This document shows positions 20,913 through 34,203 of a DNA stretch of 64,000 nt, piece after piece (within the stretch, counting starts at the first letter, position 1; each line of letters starts with the position of its first letter). The notes under the pieces are model-generated. The model searched no databases. It worked only from the letters and a program-made list of their open reading frames with translations, and was not told the DNA's origin. This DNA is from Melieria omissa (taxonomy: Eukaryota; Arthropoda; Insecta; Diptera; Ulidiidae), in contig OZ020268.1 in the NCBI GenBank assembly GCA_963971225.1, positions 57,039,900 to 57,103,899 on the forward strand, written 5' to 3'. Both the position numbers and the translations under genes were made by a program.

Positions 20913-21230
20913 AAAGTGATTGCTTCTGCTTCTACTCCCTAAACTAACCTAAACTGCTTAACGACACCGCATTACAAAAGGTCAACGGGGAGTGATTTAT
21001 GCCTTGAATGGTTTTCCAAATTCTTTTCTTTAAGTTAATCGGTGTTGAGGTACATCGTAGTTGTAATTTAAATGTCCGTGAAGTCTTCAAAACCCTATCT
21101 TCTAACCTTGGCATTCTTTTAAAATCAACGAAAAGCTCTTTCTAAAAATTTTAAGCACATCAGAAATATTTATGTCTACTTTGGGCTTCGGGTCTTTTTT
21201 TTCCTTCAGTTCTTATTTACTTGTAGTACC
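20913..21230. other. Unassigned
   Basis: Nothing recognisable. Confidence 0.4.
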
Positions 21231-22150
21231 TTTATTTTAATTTAATTCTTTGACCCTTTTTATGTCTTTATTCGCATTCAATTTTTATACTGTTTCAACA
21301 TCTTTATTCTTATCCGATTCTTATTCTCTCTCGTGTCTATATTTTCATTCAATTCTTATACCTTTTTAGTGCCTATATTCTCTTTCAGTTCTTATTCCCC
21401 TTCAGTGTCTTGCATCATTGCATTCTCATTAAATTCTTAACTCTTTCAGCGCCTTTGTTCTCATTCAGTTTTTCCCTTTCAGTGACTTTATTCTTATTCA
21501 ATTTTTATTCCCTCTCATTGCATTCTCAGTTCTTATTCCCCTTCAGTGTCTTTGTTCTCATTCAATTCTTAACTCTTTCAGTGCCTTTCTTCTCATTCAG
21601 TTCTTCCCTTTCAGTGCCTTTATTATAATTCAATTTTAATTCTCTCTCACAGTCTTTATTCTCATAGAATTCACATTCTGTCTCTCAGTGTCTTTGCTCT
21701 CATTCAGTTCTAATTCAATCTCATTATCTTTATTCTCATTCAGTTCTTTTTCCCAATTTTACGGTCTGTATTTTCATTTAATTCCTATTCTTATTCAATG
21801 TATTTGTTTGCATTAAGATCTTCTTTCCTATCCTTTTATTCTTGTGCAATTTTTATTCTCTCTCGTTGTCTTTATTCCCATTCAGTTATTACTCTCTTTC
21901 TCCCTCTTTTTTTATTTTAATTGTGTGTCTTTAATCTTATTAAATTCCTATTCTTTCCCATTGTCTTTAATCTCATGAAATTTTTATTCCCTCTCAGTGT
22001 TTTTAGTCTCATTCAATTCCTATATCTTTACTCTCCTTAAATTCGTATTTCCTTTCAGTATCTAACAGCTTATTCAATTCTTATTCTCTTCCAGTTTCCT
22101 TATTCTAATTCAATTCTCTTTCAGTGTCTTTATTCTCATTCAAGCTAATG
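21230..22150. repeat. Degenerate pyrimidine-rich tandem repeats
   Basis: About 30 diverged units of roughly 28-35 bp around the pattern TTTATTCTCATTCAATTC followed by TTATTCCCTTTCAGTGTC. The spacing is irregular and all units differ, so it is an old minisatellite. The ORF at 21410-21628 is only a reading of this repeat. Confidence 0.8.
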
Positions 22151-24410
22151 TAAACCGCACTGACTTTGTCTCACTTGAGTTTCAACTAAAGTCATCAAAC
22201 TAACCTAATTTGAAGAAGCGTCCTTTTTCACTTCCTTAAAGTTCGCACACTCACTACGACTTGGGTTGATTGAGCGTTGAACGTTTAAGTAAAAAAGTCA
22301 CGTGGAAAGCGTGAAATTAGAAATAAAAAAAAACTTTTGTGAAAAAGTGAAAAAATTTGTCCACTTAAAAGTGTGTTGCTTGAATTTATGTGGCGGGAAT
22401 AAATAATTCAAGCTAGCAACGCATAGCAACAACAATAGTAAAAACCAACGGAAAAGCAGTAACAACTAAGCAACCAACCGAACAAACAACCGACAACTAA
22501 CCAGCCAAGTGAACAACCGACCACCAATTCACGCCAACAGAATTCAGCGGCCTACAGTAAAATAAAGCAAAAACAAAAAAATAAAAAAAAAACAGTTGCC
22601 ACCACAACTGCAGCAATTCAGCAATACAAAATATACGCAACAAAGTAACAACAACAACAACAACATTAAACAATAAACGCGGCAATCACAGCACAAATCG
22701 CCATTTCCAAGCAGCCTCGCAACTTTCACGCCAACGCAAAACCATACAAAAGTCAGTTGCCGGGTGCGCAGAGCGTCTGTGCACCACTTGATTCACTTTA
22801 AGACGCCTAACGAACTTGACTTGCCAACAGAAGGCAGTAGGAGCAGCAACAACAAGACAGTTAACAGCAAATGTTAGTGGCAGCAGCCAGAGAAGCTGCC
22901 AACAGCGTCGACGACGACCGCAGCAGCGAGTGTTGTAAGGCAATTGCCGCAAATTAAATTAAATTAAGTTTGATCGCAAAATAAATTTCATGTTTTTATT
23001 TACGAGCATTAGACGTTTGCTTGTGTATACACACACACACACACACACGCACACTCTGTGCCGCGCTTGGTTTGGCAGAAAAAGAAAGGCAAAGTCTAAG
23101 TCAAAAACGTTGCTGCCACGTGCAAAATTTTATGGCCCATTTTTGCTGCTCCTTCTGCTGGCTTCACAGCTGCTGCCCGTTCACTTTCAATTCGCCCTGT
23201 GCTGGCATGTGGAAGTATTTTGACGAAGGTTGTGCCGCTTACGTTTTATTTATATGTTTTCGTTTTTTTCTTCACGAAATTGATAACTAACAAAAAAGCA
23301 ATGTGCATCGCAATGTATTTTGTTTCGTTATGTTTTTACACAACATCACCAAATTGCAATATTTCCCATTTTTATAGCAAAGCGCTACAGACGCGAGTCG
23401 ATTGAGCGAGCATGAAGCTGAAGGTGACACTTCAAGAAGGCGTCTAAAGTGTTGCTAGAGAATTTTTCGACAAATTTACTGTACTTTTTTAAGAAACCAC
23501 AGCACACAGAGAAAGTCCGCTTGAATGGATCTGAACAAACATAAATATTTATGTAAGTATGTGGCTAATCTATGCTAGCAAGAGTTGAGTAAACTTTGTC
23601 CTGGTTTCATTTGTTTCATCTCAAATTATTTGAAATCACTCATTTGTATTCAAAATTCACACAACTCGCCTATTTGTTAGATATAATATTTGAAATAATA
23701 AATACTACAAATTACACATTAATTGAATTTGTTGACACAAATAACATCACATTTGGGTGTAGATTAATTCAAACAAAAAATATTAGCCAGGCGTATATTA
23801 GATAATTGCATGGTTAGTACAATAACAGTTTACAAATACAATAATGAAATAAATTTGCTCATATCGATGGCTGACATTTAAAATAAATAACACAAAATCA
23901 TTTCAATTGGTATGCAATGCAAAGATTACATTTTGTGAATTGTGTTTCGATTGTTTAGCACCAAAAGCTAATCAAATATTGTGATTTGTTTAATTAGGCG
24001 GAAAGGTAATTTAAAAGTTGAATTTTGATTTTGTTTGGTATGAAATTCAAATAAAACATTCGGGTAATAATTATAGATGGGAATTTTAAATACAATTTTT
24101 ATATCGATTAGCTTAGGTTAGTAGAGAATGAATGATGATGGAAATGGGGAGAAAAAAAATATTTCAAATAAAAATGTTATAGGTATCGAGAGGTTGGCTT
24201 GGGTTGTGTTAGCAAAGGTTGGAAAGGCTACATTGCGAAACGAGCTTTCAATTGATGATCAAAGAAGTATCTTGCGATTGCCTTAATGTTCATATTGAAA
24301 GAACCCATTATTCTAGTAAACTAGTTCAGCCTCGCCTAATGCTGCCAAGTAGCAGTAACGTACGAGTAGGTAGTCATGTTGTATTGTTTCTAATTCTTCC
24401 TCAAAGACTC
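22151..24410. other. Unique non-coding DNA
   Basis: No gene supported. It holds an ACAACAACAACAACAAC run at about 22648-22665 and (CA)n at 23029-23053. Composition is that of fly intergenic DNA. The short frames at 22990-23290 read through the CA repeat and show no domain. Confidence 0.5.
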
Positions 24411-24414
24411 TAGT

Positions 24415-24783
24415 CTACTAGAGTAGACGAGAATATATATTTTTGAATGTGAGTCACCCTATGATGACTTTAATGAGCTGCCGTATAGATGTTAGACCCA
24501 GACACAACACGAGTTGAGTTTTGTTTATAAATAGAGTGGACTACACTAGACAAGAATAGATATTTGTAAATGTGAGTCACCCTATGATGACTTCAATGAG
24601 CTGCCGTATAGATGCTAGATCCAGAGACATCACGAACTGGGTTTTTTTCATAGATAAAGTCGACTAGAGTAGACGAAAATAGATATTTTTGGATGTCAGT
24701 CACCCTATAATAATGAGCTGTCGTATAGATGTTAGATCCAGAGGCAACACGAACTGAGTTTTCTTCATAGATAGAGGAGACTA
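24415..24783. repeat. Three-unit tandem repeat, about 122 bp per unit
   Basis: Three successive units starting near 24421, 24544 and 24667. Each contains GTGAGTCACCCTATGATGAC (third unit GTCAGTCACCCTATAATAA), GAGCTGCCGTATAGATG and CACGA(A/G)(C/T)TG(A/G)GTTTT. Units remain easily aligned, so this is younger than the flanking degenerate blocks. Confidence 0.88.
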
Positions 24784-26194
24784 GATTCGCACTCACATCT
24801 ATTTAGATTAGGTTATTACTAACCAAAAGATGTTCTCTTCAAAATCTGAATTAAATGATTTTTTCCAATTAAATATTTACAGAAAAAAGAAAACCTTGTA
24901 TGAATGCGAAAAAATACTTTCATGTGTACAACCTACAACGGAATACGAAATACTAAAGTGCGACAGTATTATTCTTGCATTTAACATTGGTTACTGCTAA
25001 TTGACATTTAACATTGGTTACTGATAACTGAAAATACAGTAAGCTATTCCTAGTTGTTTGGGTCAAAGGAAATTTCCCTGTAATCAACGGCAATAAGATC
25101 TCTGTACTGAAGGCATCTTAAGTGTTATCCCTTTTCTGTTTATGTTAATGCTAACCGAAAGTGTGTGAAATCCCTCAAATTCAGTGCCATGCATTTGTAT
25201 TCACAGCTGGCTACACTAAAAAGTTAAAAGGCAAAATGTATTGAGTTAAGTGCTATTCAAAGTCCATAAGTTTCACTACTATTAATATTTGTTCAGGTTA
25301 ATGCTAACCAAGTGCTTAAAATCTATCAACTTTTTCATGCATTTGAATTCACTACGGTTATCATTACTAACCGAAAGTGCGTTGATGCTAACCAAAAGGG
25401 CGTTAAATCTATTAACTTTAGTGCTATGCATTTGAATTCTTTACAGATTACACTGAGCAACAGTCAAAATTTGTGAGCATTTCATACTGCTGCCTAAAAT
25501 TGTGCTCCGATATTAAAGCTCAAAAGTAAATCCTTGCTTTTGTTGCTGAATTTATGAATGGAGAATTTACATATTTGAACACAATTTCTATTACAAACAT
25601 CGTATTTCAAAAATTTTTTTATTTGAAAGCCTCAACATTCTTCTTTCACTGTATGACAATATATATTTTTTGTAAGCAAAATTCGTTTGTGTATTCGCAA
25701 TCTTGCAAAGTAACTGAAAATCTGACTTTGCAAATGAATAATTCTTGCAAATTTAAACCGATTTTAATGTGTAAAACTTTTAATACATAGCTAGAGTATT
25801 GGACTTCAGGTTTGTAAGAGCTGCATGCGTATAATAGTCAAGAACATGGAAAACGCCCTCCGAGGAAAACCATCAATATTTCCTAAGTCGCTCTTATAAT
25901 CAAAAACTAAGTACGCAGTTGTGATCAGCGTCCAAAAATCCTTTAGAAAAGTATGGTTTGATTTCAGAAAAAAAAATTATGTCGATTTTGTTGCTCTGTG
26001 CTATCATTACTAACCGAAAGTGCGTAAAATTCATTAAATTCAATGCTATCCACATTTGTTCCGGTAAAATCTCTCAATCTCATGTTATCCATTCCTTTTC
26101 ACTACATAAAAAAATCAGTAATATTTAGAGTGATTTATTTCTGTTCGTTACAGTTTAAACGAAAATTCACAAAATCTATTAAATCTGTTATCTA

Positions 26195-26936
26195 TCAGGT
26201 GTACAACTTTGCTTCCGCCGTTTTTTCCAAAATTAAAAGCTTTATTGCGAAAAAGTGCTTACAGATGTATTATTCATAGTATTGTTCGTCGCTAGCGACA
26301 ACTTTCTCCCATCTTTCCGGCAATTTTCGGATCCCGGCTCGAAAAAAGGAGTCCTCTTTTGACGCTATCCATGAAGCAATCCATTTTTCCAATTCTTCGA
26401 AGGATTGAAAATGTTGATCTGCCAGGCCGTGTGCCATCGAACGGAATAGGTTGAAGTCAGAAGGGGCGACATCTGGGGAATACGGCGGGTGGGGCAAGAC
26501 TTCCCATTTCAGCGTTTCCAGGTACTTTTTGACCACTTTTGCGACGTGAGGCCGAGCATTGTCGTGTTGGAGGATGACTTTGTCATGTCGAAATCACCAT
26601 TTTTAAAACGTTGAAACCACTCCCGACACGTTCTTTCACTCAGAGCAGCATCACCGTAAGTTTCTGAGAGCATTCGATGCGCTTCAGCTGCATTTTTTTT
26701 CGAATTGTAACAGAAAAGTAAAACTTCCCGCAAATGGCGAGAATTGGGCACATAAACGGACATTTTCGAGCGTGAATAATACGAAAACAAGAACAACTGT
26801 CACTGAAACGGCGATGACAATTCGTTAGGCACTGTCCACACTCACTTTAAAGGCATTGCCATCTATGTATTTCAACCAGCCTCAGCCGGTACAGCCACCT
26901 ATCGGAAAACGGCGGTGTGCAAAGTTGTACACCTGA
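26195..26936 (-). mobile_element. Internally deleted mariner element
   Basis: A 742-bp element with ends TCAGGTGTACAACTTTGC (left) and GCAAAGTTGTACACCTGA (right), flanked by TA (26193-26194 and 26937-26938). Transposase coding is on the minus strand. It is a different mariner lineage from the elements at 13538 and 42017, as its ends and protein differ. Confidence 0.92.
26273..26763 (-). pseudogene. Mariner transposase with central deletion
   Basis: The minus-strand N-terminal part begins MSVYVPNSRHLREVLLFCYN and includes the HTH segment (AAEAHRMLSETYGDAALSER, CREWFQRFKNGDFD). The frame is then joined to the second Asp block (VILQHDNARPH, read in another frame) and the C-terminal part LPHPPYSPDVAPSDFNLF...RWEKVV. 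Normal mariner transposases have about 100 residues between these blocks, including the first catalytic Asp. Those are deleted and the joint shifts the frame, so it is inactive. Confidence 0.88.
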
Positions 26937-27290
26937 TATATCTGTTCATTTTAGTGCTAATCGAAAGTACAAAAATCAAAAATCTATAAATTTAAGTGTT
27001 ATGCATTTGAATTCTCTACCAATGGTAACCGAAATAACCCAAATCTTTTGAATCCAATGCTATTTACATCTGTTCTGGTTAATGCTAACCCAAATAGCAC
27101 AAAAACCATCAAATTAGCGGTTACTCATTTATGTTTTCTACATGTTAATGTTAACCAAAAGTCCACAAAATCTATCAATTTTAGTGTTATCCATTACTCG
27201 TTGCTACTGGTTATTGCTAACCAAAAGTGCCAAAAATCAATAAAATGTATACTATCTATTAATTTATACCATCTCTCTCTCTTTCTGTCT

Positions 27291-28093
27291 ATCGTTCGCG
27301 CTGGTCGTTTCATTGTCCAGTATTTATTCCAGTACTGTAACTTTCATTTTAATGCCGCTTGTAAAACTTTAACTCGACATCAAGACATTTTGTTGACGCA
27401 ACGTGTTGCCATATTCAGCATTGGGGAAAAGCACACAAAGATCCAAATTGATTTCCCAGTTGAGCACCAAATTAATTGCACAATTCCAGCTAACTGATTT
27501 CGCTTTTATTATAATTTCTCTTCGTGCGTATTTTTGCATCAATTTCGCTCATCTCCCAGGACATTTGCCATGTCCGTAACGCATTTACCTGCGCACTACT
27601 GCTGCAGTAATTAATATTGGGGCTTTAATAGAAAATCATATAAGAAGAAAATTCACATTTGTTTGTACGCATTTTCAGTGGGAAAATGCTGCATTTCTAC
27701 ATCGAAATCAAATACTTGGATACAACGTGTCCAATATTTGCTATTAATGCAAAAATCAAAATAAACTCAACGTGGCAAACTTATTCCAATGAAATCGTCG
27801 AAATGTGTATTTTGATTGCATTTGATCAAAATCGAAATTCATTTGCAGGCATTGTATGCAATTTTCTAATCAAATATTTCGTCTAATTGCGAACAGGTGT
27901 TTAGTTTTAGTTTAGCTGTAAGCAGACAACGAACAATTTTCAATCGAAGCATTGCAAAATCAACACACCTGAAACGTAATCATGGCGTACTTTTGTTTTA
28001 ATAAATATTTATATTCACACGCACACACACACGTTTATGAATATATGGGATTTATTTTTGTGGCATTGCAAAGATTGCATTTTGAATAAATTA
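27291..28093. other. Unassigned non-coding DNA
   Basis: No gene supported. A short (CA)n lies at about 28017-28032. The frames at 27048-27497 and 27659-27886 show no motif. Confidence 0.45.
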
Positions 28094-29374
28094 CACAGCC
28101 ACACAAAAAAAAATAAAAATTTTGGCCTGGGGGTCTGACTATGTATACCATATGTTTTTGGGGTCGCTGAATCCAAATCCGAGGTCAATTTTACCCCAGC
28201 ACGTCACGTTTTTGACATAACCTCAAAAATCACTTTCAAATCCACTAAAATCATATAAAAAAAATTTTTCTAGCCTGGGGGTCGGACTATGCATACTATA
28301 TGTTTTCGGGGTCGCAGAATCCAAATCCGAGGTAAATTTTACCCCAGCACGTCACGTTTTTGACATAACCTCAAAAAACACTTTCAAATCCACTTAACAC
28401 AAAAAAAAAATTGTTTCTATCCTGGGGGTCGGACTATGCATACTATATGTTTTCGGGGTCGCTGAATCCAAATCTGAGGTCAATTTTACCCCCAGCACAT
28501 CACTTTTTTGACATAACCTCAAAAAACACTTCAACATTCACTAAAACCATATAAAAAAAGTAAACCATGTATAAATAATATAAATATGTAAAGTATGTAT
28601 ATAAATAAATATGTAAATGAATAAATAAATATAAATTAACAAATATGTGTATAAATCAATGAATAAATTAAATAATATTAAGTTCTGGAATTTCCAGATT
28701 TATTTCGTTATACTCTCCCGTGCGTCTGCATCCAGGGCACCTCCTCGCGGAGACGGCGGGCAACGGAGCATGCCCGTTATTTATTCATTGATTTATACAC
28801 ATATTTGTTAATTTATATTTATTTATTCATTTACATATTTATTTATATATATACTTTACATATTTATATTTATACATGGTTATATGGTTATATTTATACA
28901 TGGTTTACTTTTTTTATATGGTTTTAGTGAATGTTGAAGTGTTTTTTGAGGTTATGTCGAAAACGTGACGTGCTGGGGTAAAATTGACCTCGGATTTGGA
29001 TTCAGCGACCCCGAAAACATATAGTATGCATAGTCCGACCCCCAGGCTAGAAACATTTTTTTTATATGATTTTAGTGGATTTGAAAGTGTTTTTTGAGGT
29101 TATGTCAAAAACGTGACGTGCTGGGGTAAAATTTACCTCGGATTTGGATTCAGCGACCCCGGAAACATATAGTATGCATAGTCCGACCCCCAGGCTAGAA
29201 ACATTTTTTTTATATGATTTTAGTGGATTTGAAAGTGTTTTTTGAGGTTATGTCAAAAACGTGACGTGCTGGGGTAAAATTGACCTCGGATTTGGATTCA
29301 GCGACCCCAAAAACATATGGTATACATAGTCAGACCCCCAGGCCAAAATTTATTTTTTTTTTTGTGTGGCTGTG
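28094..29374. mobile_element. Foldback element with three repeat units in each arm
   Basis: A 1281-bp palindromic element. It starts CACAGCCACACAAAA and ends TTTTGTGTGGCTGTG, with TTA on both sides (28091-28093, 29375-29377). The left arm has three direct repeats of about 148 bp starting near 28129, 28273 and 28421, each with GGTCGGACTATGCATACTAT, CCAAATCCGAGGT and GACATAACCTCAAAAA. The right arm (28898-29345) is their mirror. The inner arms are AT-rich palindromic DNA, and a non-palindromic loop of about 110 bp (28670-28780) contains GCGTCTGCATCCAGGGCACC. No ORF. Structure as in foldback-type DNA elements; superfamily unknown. Confidence 0.88.
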
Positions 29375-29559
29375 TTATTGTTGATTTAGTACAACAAACA
29401 TTTGCGTGAAATATTTGACAAATTGTTGCCACTTGGAGACCATTATTCAGTCATACAGAATATTCAGTCTATGAGTAAGTAATTTTCTGAGCAATTCGTA
29501 TTGTAGTCATTGATTGATTCACATTCAAATTTTAAACTAATTTTTTTTTATGTATAAAC

Positions 29560-31400
29560 TGATTAAACTGATATTATAAGTTGGCTCAGTCATCCTGATT
29601 CGAACTGAATCTATCAGAATGAATCAGATTTAATTGAGTTAACCGTAAATTCATTCAATTCATTGATTTAGTTGTACAAGTCTTAAAATTGCTTTAGTCT
29701 AACTTTAAACTGATTCATATGCACTAAAAATTGTATTAAAAGCTTAACAAACCGACTCGCTGGTCCATTAACCCCATGTGTCACCTTCTATGTTGCTTTA
29801 TGGGTCCAATAAACTGATTCATTCTATCTTAAAAAAACAACAAATAGTACAATAAACTGGTTTATTGACCCTATTCACAAATTCAGTTGCCAAATTAGCT
29901 TATTCAATCGCTCCATAAATTGATGCAGTGGCCCTATAATTTGCCTCAAATGTTTTAGAAAAAATTAATTAATTTGAATTACTGGCCTTTTTTCCATATA
30001 CTGATTCATTCGATGGTACATATACTGATTCAGTTACCCCATTAACTTGTTCATTCACATTGTAAATAATTTAATCACTCTACAAGTTGAAGCAGTAGGC
30101 TTTTAAGTTGATTAAAGCGTCTTACAAATAATTAATTTACTTCATCAACAGCCCACTCACCATACTAATGATTTATTCATGCTGTAAAACAACTTAGTGG
30201 GCCTTTAAATTGATGCAGTAGACATATAATTTGATTCAAGTGATTGGCAAATGATTAATTTACTTCATCAACAGTGAACTTACCACATTATTGGTTCATT
30301 CATGCTGTAAAACTATTCAGTGGGCCTCTAAATTGATGCAGTAACCCTATAAGTTGATTCGAGTGATTGAAAAGTGATTCATTCACTTTATCTACTGTCT
30401 AAACTGATTCATTTGCTCGCATACTAAACCACTTACCCTATAAACGAATTTATTTACGCCATAAATGATTTAGTTGTTTATAAACTGATTAATTTACACT
30501 GTAAAATCAACTTATAATTTGATACAGTAGAATTATGAGTTGATTCAAGCGATTGATAAATGATTAATTTCCTTAATCACCAGTCTGCTCACAATAAAAA
30601 AATTAACTCGCTCTTATACTAAGCCACATACTTGATTAAGGGATTCATTTACCACAAAAAATGATTTGGATGCTTTACAAATTAACTGATTCAAATTGTA
30701 AAATGATGCAATGGTTCTATAAATTGATTTGGTTGCCTTATGAATTGATTTAGTTGTCCTAAAAACTGATGCAATTGCCCTATAAACTAATAAAATCGCC
30801 GTATAAGTTGACTCAATGGATCTTAAAATTATTTGAGCTTCCTTATTAGTTGAGTCAGACGTTGTGAAAATGATAAATTGATCACAATTAATTGATCACA
30901 TTAATTTAATCACAAACAGATTTATTTGCCTCGTACACTGATTCATTTACACATAACGTAAAATGATTCGTTTGTCCTGTAAAGTGATTCATTCACAATG
31001 TAAAAATATTTAATTACTTTAAAGACTGTTCAATTTCTGAATATGATCTCTTAATTGGTGCAATTGGTCTTAAAAGTCTATGCACAATTTTTATAAGTTG
31101 ATTCAAATGTCTTATATATTGATTGAAATGCCTTAGAATTTATTCAGTGACACTTTAAATTGATTCATGTGCACAAGGATCGATTAGTTTGCCTTTCAAA
31201 CTTTTTTGTTTGCTCTGTAGCCTGATTTATTTCCTTCTAATTTACTTCATTTGCCCAATAAATCGTTTCATAAGCGATTCATTCATTTATTTGCATGGTA
31301 AACTATTTCAGGTATTGTTTTAAGTGATTTATTTGAATTATCAACTGATTTAAGCTGCTGATTTCTGGTATGTCATGCATTATTGCTTGTCTTTCTAGTT
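29560..31400. repeat. Degenerate tandem repeats (TGATTCATT/CCTATAAATTGA)
   Basis: Dozens of diverged short units built around AAACTGATTCATTTGCC and CTATAAATTGATGCAGT at roughly 20-45-bp spacing. No two units are identical. Old minisatellite, non-coding. Confidence 0.8.
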
Positions 31401-31419
31401 CTACTTCATTTTCCTAACT

Positions 31420-32100
31420 CTTAGTTCAGTTGTACCACACAAAACCACACAAAACAGTTCATTCATTCGTCCTTCTTCACTTCATTAGCTCATAATTTAG
31501 TTCAGTTGTGTGGCTTCAATTAAAATTTCTATCCAACAAAATCATGTATGTAACTTTAAAAATATTTTCATTCATATATATTTCATTCATTCGTCCTTCT
31601 TCACTTCAGTAGCTCATAATTTGGTTTAGTTGTGTGGCTCAAATTAAAGTTTCTATCCAACAAAACCATTAACGAAGCTTCAAAACTATATTTTCTTCAA
31701 TCCTTTGGTTCATTCGTCTGTCTCGTCCTCAACCTCCTTCGTTCATTCATACTTCTTCACTTCAGTAGCTCATAATTTGGTTTAGTTGTGTGGCTCAAAT
31801 TAAAGTTTCTATCCAAAAAAATAATTCAAAACTATATTTTCATCAATTCTTTTACTCCATTCGTCTTTTTCGTCCTTCTTCATTTTATTAGCTCATAATT
31901 TAGTTCAGTTTTGTGGCCCAAATCAAAGCATCTATCTAACAAAATCATAAATCTTCCCCCAAAACTATCTTCTTCACATCATTAACTCACAATTTAGTTC
32001 AGTTGAACCGCACAAATTGATGTTTTCATCCAACGAAATAGTTTATGTAGACCCAAAGTTATTTGTCATTTATACTGTGGTCCATTCTTCTCTCAATGAA
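31420..32100. repeat. Tandem repeat, about 125-bp unit
   Basis: Four to five units with TCGTCCTTCTTCACTTCA, TAGCTCATAATTTAGTTCAG, TTGTGTGGCTCAAATTAAAG and TTTCTATCCAACAAAA, starting near 31460, 31590, 31745, 31870 and 31965. The units get more diverged to the right. Confidence 0.8.
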
Positions 32101-33962
32101 TCTGTTTCAATCTTATAAACTCGTTCATTTGTCTTCCTTTAGATCCACCAATTCGTCTCTCATTTTTAGTTCACTCAACCAACATTTAGTTTCTCTTCAC
32201 ATTCCTTAATCACTCATTCTTATTCATACCGCCTCCATCTCTCCCTCATACTCCCAACCATACTCCGCTCTATCCCCTCTCTGTCTTTCACAGCAAATGA
32301 ACCTTACGCCGCTTAATTCGATTACTTATTGAAAAAAAAAATATAGACGTACCCTTATAATGCACCAATCGTATAATATGTTTCGATTTCCACACCCAGC
32401 TCTCACGCCCCCAACACTTATTTCATCTTTAACCAATTTCATAAGAACCTCGATAGATTCTATCACAAACACAGTAAAATCAAACATGTGCCGCTCATGT
32501 GATTTTTTTTCGGTTTCATGTTTGCTCGTCTTGACAGCATTGTTGCTGTTATTGATGTTGATAAGGTTTTGTTATGCTCTTGTAACACTATCTGTTGTTG
32601 TTGTTGCTTTTTGTTGTTTTTATTGTCATTTATTGTAAAACAAAACCGAAAAGGCTTAAAACCAATTTTCCGGTCAATGCAGAATTAAAGTTACGACGCG
32701 ACGCGGCGCGGTGCTGTGCGGTGCGAGGTGGCGTGGGCTGGGTTGGGTTGTGCTGTGATGGGACTGACGGCACTGGTTGGGTTATTTCACTATTTCATTT
32801 TCAACTTGTCGCCTGCCATTGAGGTCGACAGCAGTGACTTAAAAACATATTTTTTTAAAGGGTTCGTGCGATTCTTTTACACTTTTTATACACAATTTTT
32901 TCTACCCGATTGACATGCTGGAAATTGAATTGTTTGTTGCTGCTGTACGTGGGACACAATGCACTCGCAAATGTTGGAAATTGTTTTCTGCCACTGCGGC
33001 AGAAAAACTGGGAACGATGTGGGGGACTTAGAAACGATGTGACATCAAAACTGATTGAAGTGTGACTGCTGGCAGGGGTTGGTTTTTTGATCAGTTGGAT
33101 GTTGGAAAACTGCACAATAACAAAAATAATAGAGCTTGCCCAATGGAACGCAACAGGGCATTAATGTTTGGCTTTGAAAAAATCAATGGTACTGAAAAGC
33201 TTTAATGAGAATTAATAACTTTTTAATTGACTTTGAAAAAAATGTTCACCATGAAAACTATTCATTCTATTCATTGTTGAATAAAAGCAAAGCAAGTTCC
33301 ATCCGAATGAATGAAACCTAATTGAGCATAAATTTATACATTTATTTTTTAGGTTCTCGTATAAGTAATCGTTAGTCATTAATCAGCAATTAATCAATAA
33401 TGTTTTTTATTGATTAATCTAGAAATCTATAATATTTATAGACCTTTTCATAACTTCCGCGAATGTATCATTTCAATTCGATGCTAAACCATTCGCCAAT
33501 TATTCTTAACACTCACGCATAAATGTTTCCCAACTGCCATAAATTGGCTCTAATTGGCCGCCCTTTCCATAATGGCCACTTATGAATATGAATAACTTGC
33601 ATATCGCCACGTGTGCGAGGCCTTGGCAAATATTTGCGAAATAATGCGCAGCGTGTGCCGCGCGCTGTTTGTGTTTGGGCTAAATTAAATTGCCACTAGA
33701 AACAAAGAAAAGTCATTAAGTTCTATTGCCAACCCATGGCACGCGAACCGAACGAAAGCGGTTGTCATGGCAAAGATGAGCTGCCAGATACGACAACATC
33801 AATGCCGTCAACGCTCGCCGCGCCAAAGACGCCGAGAATTGAATTTGCCACTTCATTACAACACTATATGCTTTGTGGAGCAGCTTATGGAGCAAACTGT
33901 GTCGGCGTCGGTATCGGTGCGACGTCGCTGTGGCTGTGTGTGCGAGTGTGTGAGTGTGTAGT
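32101..33962. other. Unique non-coding DNA
   Basis: No gene supported. A G/C-rich patch at 32693-32760 (GACGCGACGCGGCGCGGTGC) stands out against AT-rich surroundings. A TG-rich run lies at 33930-33958. Open frames are short. Confidence 0.5.
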
Positions 33963-34203
33963 TACCCTGCAGGAAAAGTAACTAATTTTAAACTAGTTTA
34001 TAACTAGTCCTTTTCTGTACAGGACTGATTACAAATTAGTTATTTTGCTTGAAAAGAAGTGATTATTTTAATGTGGCGATGTCCTAGCAGCACATCAATT
34101 GTCTACCTCTGCATGACTTCCCAACCAGTTTATAACTAGTTGTTTTCAAACCAATTAATAATTAGTCTACAATCGACTGATTTAAAACTAGTTGTTTTGG
34201 GAC

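Larger units (their letters stand above)
24960..27290. repeat. Degenerate tandem repeat block (GGTTAATGCTAACC)
   Basis: Repeated diverged words GTTAATGCTAACCGAAAGTG, AAAATCTATCAA and GTGCTATGCATTTGAATTC occur from 24985 to 27245, at irregular intervals of some 60-160 bp. The block is interrupted by a deleted mariner at 26195-26936. No coding signal. Confidence 0.75.

Noticed and set aside
24593..24796. 67-residue frame with internal repeats
   Set aside because: It is a reading of the 122-bp tandem repeat.
27048..27497. 149-residue plus-strand frame
   Set aside because: Its first half is the degenerate tandem repeat (repeated NPNSTK/NQKSTK-type words); no domain follows.
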